Shown here piece by piece: positions 16,979-25,200 of a stretch of 48,478 nt of DNA. The notes beneath the pieces were generated by a model. That model was not told the DNA's origin. It saw only the letters and a list, made by a program, of their open reading frames with translations, and did not search any database. Both the position numbers and the translations under genes were made by a program. Source of the stretch: Chloroflexus sp. MS-G (GTDB lineage: Bacteria; Chloroflexota; Chloroflexia; Chloroflexales; Chloroflexaceae); contig NZ_JPIM01000021.1 of NCBI RefSeq assembly GCF_000735195.1, positions 1-48,478 on the forward strand, in the 5' to 3' direction. Within the stretch, counting starts at the first letter, position 1, and every line of letters starts with the position of its first letter.

Positions 16979-17476
16979 ATGCCTTACACACCAATTCTGG
17001 CTACACTTGGTTACGTTTTGTCTTCTGATCGACAATCAGTGTTGATGGTACATCGTAATGCGCGCGCTGGCGATCAACACCTAGGGAAATATAATGGATT
17101 AGGTGGTAAACTCGAACGGAATGAAGAGGTCGTAGCCGGTATTCAACGTGAGTTGTATGAAGAGGCGGGTATTACGGCGCTCGAAATGACATTGCGTGGG
17201 ACGATCAGTTGGCCGGGTTTTGGCAAAAATGGTGAAGATTGGTTCGCTTTTATCTTTTTGATCACCAGTTTTGCCGGAGAACCTCCGCCCCGAAATGAGG
17301 AAGGTACACTCGAATGGGTGCCGCTCCAGCGCGTAATGGATTTACCCCTCTGGCCTGGTGATCGGCTGTTTTTGCCGCTCGTCTTTGATAATGACCCTCG
17401 TCCGTTTCACGGTGTGATGCCTTACGCCAATGGTCAACCGGTAGATTGGCGGTACAGCCGGATCGGTGCTGTCTGA
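16979..17476 (+). CDS. Nudix hydrolase, 8-oxo-dGTP diphosphatase-like
   Basis: This 165-aa Nudix protein has GGKLERNEEVVAGIQRELYEEAG (in overlap: GGKLERNEE, then RELYEEAGI) and resembles MutT/NUDT1-type sanitisers, including the KYNGLGGKLE strand and a WFAFIFL segment. Such enzymes remove oxidised dGTP to prevent mutations. The ATG at 16979 has GAGG 5 nt upstream; an ATG at 16958 that overlaps the previous stop is possible. It is the second gene of a Nudix pair, upstream of serS, which has its own promoter. Confidence 0.87.
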   Translation: MPYTPILATLGYVLSSDRQSVLMVHRNARAGDQHLGKYNGLGGKLERNEEVVAGIQRELYEEAGITALEMTLRGTISWPGFGKNGEDWFAFIFLITSFAGEPPPRNEEGTLEWVPLQRVMDLPLWPGDRLFLPLVFDNDPRPFHGVMPYANGQPVDWRYSRIGAV

Positions 17477-17483
17477 TGCACCG

Positions 17484-17492
17484 TGGTATAAT
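17484..17492 (+). promoter_or_regulatory. Extended -10 promoter of serS
   Basis: TGG-TATAAT (17484-17492) is an extended -10 element 60 bases before the serS ATG. A 6-bp hairpin, CCGTGC/GCACGG (17510-17528), lies in the leader. Confidence 0.55.
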
Positions 17493-17551
17493 GCAGCTTA
17501 CACGATCGTCCGTGCCATCGTCGCACGGCATATTGAACCCTGGCTAAGCCT

Positions 17552-18823
17552 ATGCTTGACATCAAACTAATTCGTGAGCAACCCGATGAAGTGAAGCGCC
17601 GATTGGCTCGTTGTGGGGTCGATGGAGCCATCATCGATCAGGTATTGGCACTTGATGAGCAGCGCCGACGTTTCATTTACGAGGTTGAAACTCGTAAAGC
17701 TGAACGGAATACGGTCTCGAAGCAGATTGGCGCGATGAAAGATCCGGTCGAGCGGCAAGCAAAGATCGAGGCAATGCGGCGGTTGGGTGATGAGATTGCG
17801 GCGCTCGATCACCAATTGGCCGAATTGGAAGAGCGGCAACGCACGATCATGCTTGAAATTCGTAATTTGCCTCATCCTGACGTGCCCGATGGCGTGGATG
17901 AACGCGATAATGTGGTGGTGTATCAAGAGGGTGAAGCGCGTCAATTACCATTTCCCGCTCGTCCACATTGGGAGCTAGGGGAAGCGTTAGGTATTCTCGA
18001 CTTTGAGCGAGGCGTGAAGCTGGCCGGTTCACGATTCTACGTCATGCGAGGGGCTGGTGCCCGTCTCCAGCGTGCCGTCATTCAGTGGTTGATCGATCTC
18101 CACCTGGAGCAGGGCTATCAAGAGGTCTATACGCCCTTTGTGGTCAAGGAGTCGGTGTTGTGGGCCTCTGGTCAGTTGCCAAAGTTTCGTGATAATCTCT
18201 ATCGCGATGAAGAGTCGGGCCTGTGGTTGGTTCCAACGGCTGAAGTGCCACTTACCAGCCTGTACGCCGATGAGATTCTCGAAGCGAGTCAGTTGCCGAT
18301 CTATCACGTCGCGTATACACCCTGTTTTCGCAAAGAACAGCTCAGTGCCGGACGTGATGTGCGTGGCATTAAACGTGGACATCAGTTTGATAAAGTTGAA
18401 ATGTATATGTTTGTGACACCTGATCAGAGCTATCAGGCGCTCGAGAAGCTGCGTCGCGATGCCGAAGAGTGTGCCCGACGCTTAGGCTTGCCGTTCCGCA
18501 CCAAGCTGCTCTGTACGGGTGATCTCGGTTTTGGTTCGGCAAAAACCTACGATATTGAAGTGTGGGCGCCGGGGGTTGGCGAATGGCTGGAGGTCAGTTC
18601 GTGCTCGAACGTTGAAGCATTTCAGGCCCGCCGCGCGAATCTTCGCTATCGCCCAGAACCCGGAGCGAAGCCAGAGTTTCTCCATACCTTGAACGGCTCA
18701 GGTTTAGGCTTACCCCGCACCATTATTGCGATTATGGAGAATTATCAGCAGGAAGACGGGAGTATTCTCATTCCTGAAGTGTTGCGCCCGTATATGGGCG
18801 GAATGGAACGGATTGGCCCGTGA
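17552..18823 (+). CDS. serS: Seryl-tRNA synthetase
   Basis: The 423-aa class II synthetase charges tRNA-Ser and, where present, also tRNA-Sec. The N-terminal coiled-coil arm ([18 protein letters not shown] and on to about residue 105) that grips the long variable arm is complete. Motif 2 is [20 protein letters not shown] with QFDKVEM, and motif 3 includes [23 protein letters not shown] and LRPYMGG. Length is normal. No T-box is present upstream, unlike glyS in this window. Its possible link to the selC gene at 39994 is that SerRS makes the Ser-tRNA-Sec precursor. Confidence 0.96.
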   Translation: MLDIKLIREQPDEVKRRLARCGVDGAIIDQVLALDEQRRRFIYEVETRKAERNTVSKQIGAMKDPVERQAKIEAMRRLGDEIAALDHQLAELEERQRTIMLEIRNLPHPDVPDGVDERDNVVVYQEGEARQLPFPARPHWELGEALGILDFERGVKLAGSRFYVMRGAGARLQRAVIQWLIDLHLEQGYQEVYTPFVVKESVLWASGQLPKFRDNLYRDEESGLWLVPTAEVPLTSLYADEILEASQLPIYHVAYTPCFRKEQLSAGRDVRGIKRGHQFDKVEMYMFVTPDQSYQALEKLRRDAEECARRLGLPFRTKLLCTGDLGFGSAKTYDIEVWAPGVGEWLEVSSCSNVEAFQARRANLRYRPEPGAKPEFLHTLNGSGLGLPRTIIAIMENYQQEDGSILIPEVLRPYMGGMERIGP

Positions 18824-18865
18824 TCAGCGGGGTTGGGCTAGGTGTTCAGAGAGGAAATGACGCTT

Positions 18866-19237
18866 ATGCCGGTGGTGATTCAGCTTACCAGTGCTACGCA
18901 TGGTGGCACCACACCGAGTTGTGGGACGGGTGACCATAGCAGTTGCGGGCCAGATTGTGGTTGTGGGTGCCCCTATACCGGTATGGTTGAACGTGGTCGG
19001 GTAGAGCCGGTCGCGCTGATTGAACAACGGTACCCAGGGCAGTGGCTGGCGCTGGTCATCCCTCCCGGTGAAGATGAAGAGCGTCCAGAGCGGGCGATGC
19101 TGGTCGCGTATAGTACCGATCCAGAAGAAGTATGGGACGCCGTAAGTCGGATTACCTTTAACCAGGTGGTGCATGTCTATTTCAATGGCCCACTGGCCGA
19201 TTATCTGGCCTGGGCCGAAGCTGAAACGTCATGCTGA
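18866..19237 (+). CDS. Small protein with Cys-rich N-terminus, function unknown
   Basis: This 123-aa protein is not recognised. Its first 40 residues carry five Cys (19, 27, 31, 33, 35) in CGTGDHSSCGPDCGCGCPY, a likely metal-binding or cluster loop. The rest looks like a small alpha/beta domain (WLALVIPPGEDEERPERAML; VWDAVSRITFNQVVHVYF). The stop overlaps the ATG of the downstream hydrolase, so the two are translationally coupled. The ATG at 18866 has GAGGAAA upstream; an ATG at 18857 is too close to it. The pairing hints that the two proteins act together. Confidence 0.7.
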   Translation: MPVVIQLTSATHGGTTPSCGTGDHSSCGPDCGCGCPYTGMVERGRVEPVALIEQRYPGQWLALVIPPGEDEERPERAMLVAYSTDPEEVWDAVSRITFNQVVHVYFNGPLADYLAWAEAETSC

Positions 19238-20040
19238 CGGTAAATGATTATCTGGCTCAACCAGTGATAGATCCTGACGAGCGTATTCCCTACGGTGATC
19301 AAGTCTGGCAGTTTGGTGATCTCTATCTTGCTGATACTACACAACCGACGCCAGTGGTGGTGATGATCCACGGCGGTTGCTGGCAGGCTGCCTATGATCT
19401 CACCCCGCTGAGCGCGTGTTGTGTTGATCTACGGGCACGTGGGTACACCGTGTGGAGTCTTGAGTATCGTCGGCTCGGTAACGGTGGCGGTTGGCCGCAT
19501 ACGTTTCTGGACGTTGCTGCCGGTGTAGATCGGTTGCGCGATCTGGCGCAGCCCTATATGCTCGATCTGAACCGTGTCATTGTAGTCGGGCATTCGGCAG
19601 GTGGGCAGTTAGCCCTCTGGCTGGCCGCTCGCTCCAGGCTCCCTATCACCAGTCAGATCTATACACCGAACCCGTTGCCAATTCACGGTGTGGTGGCCCT
19701 GGCTGCTGTAGCCGATCTGGTTCAGGGTGTAACCAAAACGGCCTGTGGTTCTGCCTGTGCCGAACTTGTTGGCAACGACGAAGCACGTTATCAAGAGGCC
19801 TCACCCCGTGCACTCTTGCCACTCGGTGTACCGCATCGCCATCTGGTCGGTCACGAAGACCCTATCGTACCGGCAGCATACGTAGCTGATTTTGTCGCCA
19901 CAGCCTGCCAGGTCGGTGATCCGGCGCACCTTGCTATTCTCCCTGCTTGTGGACACTTTGAGCTAACGACTCCCTCTAGTACGGCATGGCTTTCGGTGGT
20001 GGCTGCCATTGATGCTATACTGACTCAGAATCGGTCTTAA
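19231..20040 (+). CDS. Alpha/beta hydrolase (esterase / formamidase-like)
   Basis: The 269-aa hydrolase has the oxyanion motif MIHGGCWQ, the nucleophile elbow VVGHSAGGQLALWLA (catalytic Ser), an acid in GHEDPIVP and a final His in ACGHFEL. The pattern matches the BD-FAE/kynurenine-formamidase-like branch of serine hydrolases. No signal peptide is seen, so it acts in the cytoplasm. Start overlaps the preceding stop. Natural substrate unknown. Two tandem hairpins lie downstream. Confidence 0.88.
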   Translation: MLTVNDYLAQPVIDPDERIPYGDQVWQFGDLYLADTTQPTPVVVMIHGGCWQAAYDLTPLSACCVDLRARGYTVWSLEYRRLGNGGGWPHTFLDVAAGVDRLRDLAQPYMLDLNRVIVVGHSAGGQLALWLAARSRLPITSQIYTPNPLPIHGVVALAAVADLVQGVTKTACGSACAELVGNDEARYQEASPRALLPLGVPHRHLVGHEDPIVPAAYVADFVATACQVGDPAHLAILPACGHFELTTPSSTAWLSVVAAIDAILTQNRS

Positions 20041-20158
20041 GGCGGATAGACGATTGTGACTAAGCTTGCTATACTTTTCACAGGTCGAGCGATGGAGCAA
20101 CAGACATCGCCCGACGTGTATCCTCCCAATCCTCACTGTTGCTCCCCATAATCCCCCT

Positions 20159-20180
20159 ACGGCCACCAGAAAGTGGCCGT
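20159..20180 (+). terminator. Perfect 8-bp hairpin after the hydrolase gene
   Basis: ACGGCCAC and GTGGCCGT flank a 6-nt loop, about 120 bases after the hydrolase stop. It is the first of two tandem hairpins. Confidence 0.45.
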
Positions 20181-20194
20181 TGCCACATCAGTAC

Positions 20195-20235
20195 GGGTCA
20201 TCGGGTAATGCCCGGTGACCCATACCGCTTTTTAT
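20195..20235 (+). terminator. Intrinsic terminator, second of two tandem hairpins
   Basis: GGGTCA-T-CGGG (20195-20205) pairs with CCCG-G-TGACCC (20211-20221), 10 bp with a T-G wobble. A short T-run (five T) follows about 8 bases later. Confidence 0.55.
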
Positions 20236-20255
20236 GCGCTATAATAGAACTACTA

Positions 20256-20284
20256 TCGACTGTTAGTTGGATTTGCATTATACT
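20256..20284 (+). promoter_or_regulatory. Putative promoter of the J-like gene
   Basis: TCGACT and TATACT are spaced by 17 bp and lie 34 bases upstream of the GTG start. A second TATAAT is at 20240-20245. Confidence 0.45.
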
Positions 20285-20317
20285 GAGTACAGTGATTAAC
20301 GGTGTGAGGAGTTTTGT

Positions 20318-20764
20318 GTGTTAACCTCGGATGAGTTAACGCCAACCAGTAATACCTGTGCCCAACGTGAGCTAGAGTTGTTGCGTCGTGAACTGAATGA
20401 CGCCCACGCTCTGATCCGGTCGTTGCGTCGCCAGTTGGAAAAAGCTCTGGCGGCTGCGCAGGAAGCTCAGCGTGCCCATGCCAAAATGGTTGAAACTCTT
20501 ACCGAGACAATGCGCGAAAATACGATTCTTTGTCACGAACGGGATATGTGGCGTGCTCGCGCCCAACGCCTCGAAGCCTCACTCCACGAAGAACAGCGTT
20601 CCAAGGCGGTGATTGACATCAGTTCACTGGCCGGTCAGATCAGTGAAGACGAAGTAAATGCGATCCGCAAGGCAATGGCCCGCCTCCACCATCCTGATGT
20701 TGGCGGTGATCCAGAACGGATGAAAGCCTGGAATGCAGCCCTTGATCGCCTCTTCCGTCAGTAA
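20318..20764 (+). CDS. Coiled-coil protein with a partial J-like C-terminus
   Basis: The 148-aa protein has a long coiled coil (about residues 15-97) and then a segment like helices II and III of a DnaJ J-domain: EVNAIRKAMARLHHPDVGGD with the HPD at residues 125-127, then ERMKAWNAALDRLF. Helix I of the J-domain is not evident. J-domains stimulate Hsp70 ATPase through HPD, so this may recruit DnaK to an unknown client, but the incomplete domain makes that an inference. The start is GTG, with GAGGAG 6 nt upstream. It is monocistronic. Confidence 0.75.
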   Translation: MLTSDELTPTSNTCAQRELELLRRELNDAHALIRSLRRQLEKALAAAQEAQRAHAKMVETLTETMRENTILCHERDMWRARAQRLEASLHEEQRSKAVIDISSLAGQISEDEVNAIRKAMARLHHPDVGGDPERMKAWNAALDRLFRQ

Positions 20765-21025
20765 CGTGCGCGTTAGGAGACGGTGTGTTTTCCGGCCCGT
20801 TGCTCTTCGGTAGCAAAATTGCTTCAACAGGAAAGCAAGAACTGCTTTGCGCTGGTGGCTGTGACGCGAAAGTTTCGTCGTCTTTCAATTCTATCAATCA
20901 GGAGCGTGTAAAAGAGCACGGCACTGCCGTGCCCATACGATGGAAGTGGCTCAGATAGGCTCACAACGCACGATAAGTTTCTTTTGCTCATTCCTGTCTG
21001 TAGCATAGTCTTCGAGAATAGCTGT

Positions 21026-22534
21026 ATGCCTGTTACTGATACAAGTTATCCCCAAGAGTCGGTCTGGATTCTTGGTGATCAGCTTAGTACCCGCCATCCC
21101 GGTCTCATCCCAGGGCGACGGGTTGTTTTGATCGAATCATTGGCCCGTCTCAATCAGCGTCGCTACCATCGGCGAAAGCTGGTGTTAATCGTCAGCGCGA
21201 TGCGTCATTTCGCCGCCGAGCTGCGTGCGGCTGGTTATGAGGTTGATATACGTTCAGCAGCAGATTTTTTGCAAGGTCTGCGCGATCACGTTGCCCAATT
21301 CGGTGTACGCCATTTGGTTTGTATGGCGGCAGCCGAATACAACACCCGTCAATTTCAGCAGAATCTGGCTGCCGAATTGGGTATTGCCGTGACGATCCTC
21401 CCCAATACGCTCTTCCTGGTTGAACGCTATCCACCATCACGCTCACCGGCATTTATGGAGCCATTTTATCGGGCAATGCGTCGGCAAACTGGTTTACTGA
21501 TTGAGCCAGACGGTGAGCCGACTGGTGGCGTCTGGAATCTTGATCGTGAGAATCGGCGTCGTTACGATGGTCGCCCGGTCCCCTCTCCATTGCGTTTTCC
21601 CGCCGATGAAATCACTCGACAGGTTATCGCTGATCTGGCTCATCGTTGCCCTGATGCAATCGGTTCAGCAGACACCTTTGATCTACCGGTGACACGGGCA
21701 CAGGCATTGGCTGCGCTCGGAGATTTTATCGCGCATCGACTGGCAGACTTTGGCCCCTTCGAGGATGCCATGAGTGCCGACCACGACATCTTGTTTCACT
21801 CGCAGCTCTCGCCTGTGCTGAACATTGGGTTGCTCGATCCCTTGGAAACAGCATCTGCGGCGGTGAACGCTTATCACAGGGGTCTGGCCCCGCTATCTTC
21901 GGTCGAGGGTTTTGTGCGCCAGATTATTGGCTGGCGTGAATATATCTACTACCGCTATTGGGAATTGATGCCGGCATTGTTGGCGGCCAATGCCTGGCAG
22001 GCCGAGCGTCCGTTACCAACGTGGTACTGGACTGGTGAGACGCGCATGCGTTGCATGAGCTGCGTTATTCGTCGGGTCTTACGAAATGGCTACTGTCACC
22101 ATATTGAGCGGTTAATGATCTTGTGCAATTTTGCGCTTCTGGCAGGCATCCAACCGCGTGCGGTGAACGACTGGTTTCTCGAGAGCTATGTCGATGCTTA
22201 CGAATGGGTGGTAAGCCCCAACGTGATCGGGATGGGCTTACATGCCGACGGTGGACGGACTGCAACCAAGCCGTACATTGCTAGTGCAGCTTATATCGAC
22301 AAAATGAGCGATTACTGTCGCGGATGTTTTTACGACCGAAAAGCACGGGTTGGGCCACGTGCCTGCCCATTCAACACACTCTACTGGCATTTTCTTATCG
22401 TACACGAAACGACACTGCGGGCTAATCCACGACTGGGGCCAGCAGTGCTGGGTTTGCAACGCTTGACACCCACAGAACGTCAGGAAATTGTCCGCCAGGC
22501 GCAGGAGCTTTTGCAGCGACTAGACACATTGTGA
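21026..22534 (+). CDS. FeS-type bacterial cryptochrome/photolyase (PhrB-like)
   Basis: The 502-aa flavoprotein matches the FeS-BCP/(6-4) photolyase family, which repairs UV photoproducts or acts as a light sensor. It opens with the Rossmann-like SVWILGDQLSTRHPGL and has the FAD-domain helices FVRQIIGWREYIYYRYWELMP and NDWFLESYVDAYEWVV. Cys343, Cys431, Cys434 and Cys447 have the spacing of the four 4Fe-4S ligands of Agrobacterium PhrB (88, 3 and 13 residues apart). The ATG at 21026 gives the family's usual length; an earlier start at 20984 is not supported. A phototroph exposed to light has clear use for it. Confidence 0.92.
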   Translation: MPVTDTSYPQESVWILGDQLSTRHPGLIPGRRVVLIESLARLNQRRYHRRKLVLIVSAMRHFAAELRAAGYEVDIRSAADFLQGLRDHVAQFGVRHLVCMAAAEYNTRQFQQNLAAELGIAVTILPNTLFLVERYPPSRSPAFMEPFYRAMRRQTGLLIEPDGEPTGGVWNLDRENRRRYDGRPVPSPLRFPADEITRQVIADLAHRCPDAIGSADTFDLPVTRAQALAALGDFIAHRLADFGPFEDAMSADHDILFHSQLSPVLNIGLLDPLETASAAVNAYHRGLAPLSSVEGFVRQIIGWREYIYYRYWELMPALLAANAWQAERPLPTWYWTGETRMRCMSCVIRRVLRNGYCHHIERLMILCNFALLAGIQPRAVNDWFLESYVDAYEWVVSPNVIGMGLHADGGRTATKPYIASAAYIDKMSDYCRGCFYDRKARVGPRACPFNTLYWHFLIVHETTLRANPRLGPAVLGLQRLTPTERQEIVRQAQELLQRLDTL

Positions 22535-22773
22535 TCGTTGAGAGCCGATCCGAAAACTCGTCTCACGGTGCAACCGGGATTACAGGCACAGCGCCGCTAC
22601 GCCTCAATCGATCTTCTTCTGCTTCTCACCACGGGATTTTTTACCTCCAGATTGACAAAGAACGTTAAAAGGTCGTGAATTGTCTATTTGCAGGCCAGGA
22701 TACCTATTGCACAGTGCAGTATAATAAACATGAACCTATCAATCTGGTTGTCTTGCAGACATGATCTCAGGCC

Positions 22774-22803
22774 TTGAAGGTGATGAACGAACAGTGCTAT
22801 AAT
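22774..22803 (+). promoter_or_regulatory. Promoter of hflX, placed for leaderless transcription
   Basis: TTGAAG (22774-22779) and TATAAT (22798-22803, with TG one base before) are spaced by 18 bp. The expected transcription start, about 7 bases later, coincides with the ATG at 22811. Confidence 0.65.
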
Positions 22804-22810
22804 CCAGATA

Positions 22811-24190
22811 ATGATGAGACGATTGAATATTCAGTCAAAGGAGACACACATTAACGCCTTGCGAACTCACGACGGAAAACGCCTGTACCCTACGACGTCA
22901 CCACGCCGACGCGCCTTGCTGGTAGGTGCGGAGATTGCCAGCCTACGCAGTCCATGGCCAGTCGAAGACTCTCTTGATGAGCTAGAGCTGCTCGCCAAAA
23001 CAGCGGAGCTTGAGGTGGTAGGTCGCATCTTTCAGCGCCTGTCAGAGCCACAACCAAAGTTCTTTATTGGCCCCGGTAAGGTGAAAGAGGTCGCGGCATT
23101 GTGTGAGCAAACGCAAGCCGACCTTATTGTGTTCGATGAGGAACTGAGTCCAGCGCAGACGCGCAATCTCGAAGAGGAGCTACAGACTCAGGTCATTGAT
23201 CGGACAGGTCTGATCCTCGACATTTTTGCGCGCCACGCACGTACTCACGAGGGAAGGCTCCAGGTTGAACTGGCGCAGTACCAGTACCTGCTGCCTCGTT
23301 TGCGCCGTCAATGGACACACCTCGAACGACAGGCCGGTACGGGTGGGACGGCTGCCGGTGGCGTGGTAGGCTTGCGTGGACCTGGTGAGACGCAGCTTGA
23401 AATTGACCGTCGGTTGATCGAGCGCCGCATTGCATGGCTGAAAGAACAACTGGCCGACGTTCACCGACACCGCGAGCTGTACCGTCAGCGCCGACGGCAG
23501 GCTGGTATGCCGGTGATCGCGCTTGTCGGTTATACCAATGCCGGTAAGAGCACGTTGCTCAATGCGATGACCGGCGCTGACGTGCTTGCCGAAGATAAGC
23601 TGTTTGCAACCCTTGATCCGACGACACGGCAGGTACTGTTGCCCGGTAACATCATCGCACTTATGACCGATACAGTCGGTTTTATTCAGAAATTGCCACC
23701 ACAGCTTATCGCTGCGTTTCGGGCAACCCTGGAAGAGATTGAGGAAGCTGATGTACTGCTGCATGTCGTCGATGTTACCCATCGTAATGCACAAGAGCAC
23801 GCGCAAACGGTCGAGCAAACGCTGCGCGAGTTAGGTGTTGCCGATAAGCCGACTCTGACCGTCCTCAATAAGATTGACCTGCTCGAAGGGGCAACCGCTG
23901 AGGATGTCGGTCAGATCGCGGCCGAAATGGGGTTGCCTAAAGATATTGTCGCAGTTTCGGCGGCACGAGGATGGGGATTGCAGACGTTAGGTGAACGAAT
24001 CGTGGAAACGCTGGCCCGGCATATGGTGCGGGTCGATGCATATATTCCATATCAGCGGAACGATCTGGTTGCACTCTGGCGGCAGCGCGGTGTGATTGAG
24101 GTCGAAGAGTTTGGGAGTGAGGGCGCTCATATTGTTGGGCGATTACCTCCGGCACTGGCACCGCAATTTGCTCGCTTTGAGCGAGTGTAA
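22811..24190 (+). CDS. hflX: GTPase HflX
   Basis: HflX is a ribosome-associated GTPase that splits stalled or hibernating ribosomes. The 459-aa protein has the N-terminal HflX domain (FFIGPGKVKEVAAL; TGLILDIFARHARTHEG; GPGETQLEIDRRLI) and a GTPase domain with G1 GYTNAGKST (from residue 240), G3 DTVGFIQKLP and G4 LNKIDLL. The C-terminal domain is present. The start is uncertain: the promoter would begin transcription at the ATG at 22811, yet an AAAGGAG site (22837-22843) lies 6 nt before an in-frame ATT at 22850, with a TTG at 22859. Confidence 0.93.
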   Translation: MMRRLNIQSKETHINALRTHDGKRLYPTTSPRRRALLVGAEIASLRSPWPVEDSLDELELLAKTAELEVVGRIFQRLSEPQPKFFIGPGKVKEVAALCEQTQADLIVFDEELSPAQTRNLEEELQTQVIDRTGLILDIFARHARTHEGRLQVELAQYQYLLPRLRRQWTHLERQAGTGGTAAGGVVGLRGPGETQLEIDRRLIERRIAWLKEQLADVHRHRELYRQRRRQAGMPVIALVGYTNAGKSTLLNAMTGADVLAEDKLFATLDPTTRQVLLPGNIIALMTDTVGFIQKLPPQLIAAFRATLEEIEEADVLLHVVDVTHRNAQEHAQTVEQTLRELGVADKPTLTVLNKIDLLEGATAEDVGQIAAEMGLPKDIVAVSAARGWGLQTLGERIVETLARHMVRVDAYIPYQRNDLVALWRQRGVIEVEEFGSEGAHIVGRLPPALAPQFARFERV

Positions 24191-24230
24191 CTCGGTTGTC
24201 AGCAGTAATAGAATGGGGGCATCGGTGGCA

Positions 24231-24255
24231 GGGGCGGGTTCGCAACACCTGCCCC
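24231..24255 (+). terminator. GC-rich hairpin after hflX
   Basis: GGGGCGGG pairs with CCTGCCCC (one G-T wobble) around a 9-nt loop, 40 bases past the hflX stop. No T-tract. It resembles other gggcggg hairpins downstream of genes in this window. Confidence 0.5.
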
Positions 24256-24365
24256 GCCTAGTTTCGTGAGCGAAATTTGTGAGCGCTAGCTGCGTGTCTG
24301 AACATCCCTCTTCAATGGTACCTGCTTCATCACTCTCTTTCTATCAGGATGGCAGGAGTTCCCTT

Positions 24366-25154
24366 ATGCTCCGTTATCTTCGTCTGCTTGCTCTTTTTGT
24401 TCACAATAGTTTGCAGATTACCCTTGAGTATCGGGTCAACTTCGTGACTGCGCTCGTTCAGAGCATTGTCTGGCTCCTTTGGGGTGTGCTTGGAATCCTG
24501 GTCTTCTTTCAATTTACCGGTACCCTCGGTGGTTGGACCTTCCCGCAGGCACTGTTAGTTGTGGGTTTGTTCCGCATCTTTGAAGGGTTGCTTGACGGTA
24601 TCATGCGGCCAAACATTACCAGAATTGTTGAGCACATCCAGAAAGGAACGCTCGATTTTGTACTGGTCAAGCCGGTTGACAGCCAGTTCATGGCTTCGTT
24701 ACGCCAGATCAATCTGTTTGTATTTCCTGATATTCTGGTCGGGTTTGGCCTGATCGGCTACGGTATTTGGATGGGCCAGTTCTGGCCAACACCACTCCAG
24801 ATGATCTCCTTTCTCTTTTTGCTCATCTGCGGTGTCGTCATGGCATATGCGATCTGGATGCTGCTGGTGACAAGTGCATTCTGGTTAGTACAGGTTGAAA
24901 ATATCGCCGAACTCCTTACCATCATCTATGAAACCGGTCGTTTCCCGGTGACGGCTTACAACTGGTGGATTCGTCTAGTGTTGACCTTTATCATTCCCAT
25001 CGCCTTTCTGACCACGTTTCCGGCTGCTGCACTCATTGGGTTGCTCGATCCATTGTATCTGCTATTAGCGCCAATGATGGCCGGTCTGCTCTTGCTAGCT
25101 GCTCGCGCCTTTTGGCGCGTTGGTTTGCGTTCGTATACCAGCGCTTCATCATAG
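24366..25154 (+). CDS. ABC-2 type transporter permease (DUF990-like)
   Basis: The 262-aa integral membrane protein has about six hydrophobic segments (starting ALVQSIVWLLWGVLGILVFF; FLFLLICGVVMAYAIWMLLV; later LLLAPMMAGLLLLAARAF) and resembles ABC-2 permeases of the DUF990 type, with the family's VKPVDSQFMASLRQ loop after the second helix. Such permeases export unknown substrates with an ATPase partner and often a second permease. Neither is adjacent here, so the partners must be encoded elsewhere. The ATG has AGGAG 7 nt upstream. An upstream in-frame start at 24279 lacks support. Confidence 0.82.
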   Translation: MLRYLRLLALFVHNSLQITLEYRVNFVTALVQSIVWLLWGVLGILVFFQFTGTLGGWTFPQALLVVGLFRIFEGLLDGIMRPNITRIVEHIQKGTLDFVLVKPVDSQFMASLRQINLFVFPDILVGFGLIGYGIWMGQFWPTPLQMISFLFLLICGVVMAYAIWMLLVTSAFWLVQVENIAELLTIIYETGRFPVTAYNWWIRLVLTFIIPIAFLTTFPAAALIGLLDPLYLLLAPMMAGLLLLAARAFWRVGLRSYTSASS

Positions 25155-25200
25155 GCTGACAACGATGAGCCAGTCTCCGAATACGACATTGTTTTTCCGG

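Noticed and set aside
19235..19245. Possible selenocysteine UGA at the end of the Cys-rich protein gene (Cys-UGA-Arg-stop)
   Set aside because: The UGA overlaps the ATG of the downstream gene as a normal coupled stop; only one codon would follow before the next stop and no SECIS-like hairpin was seen.
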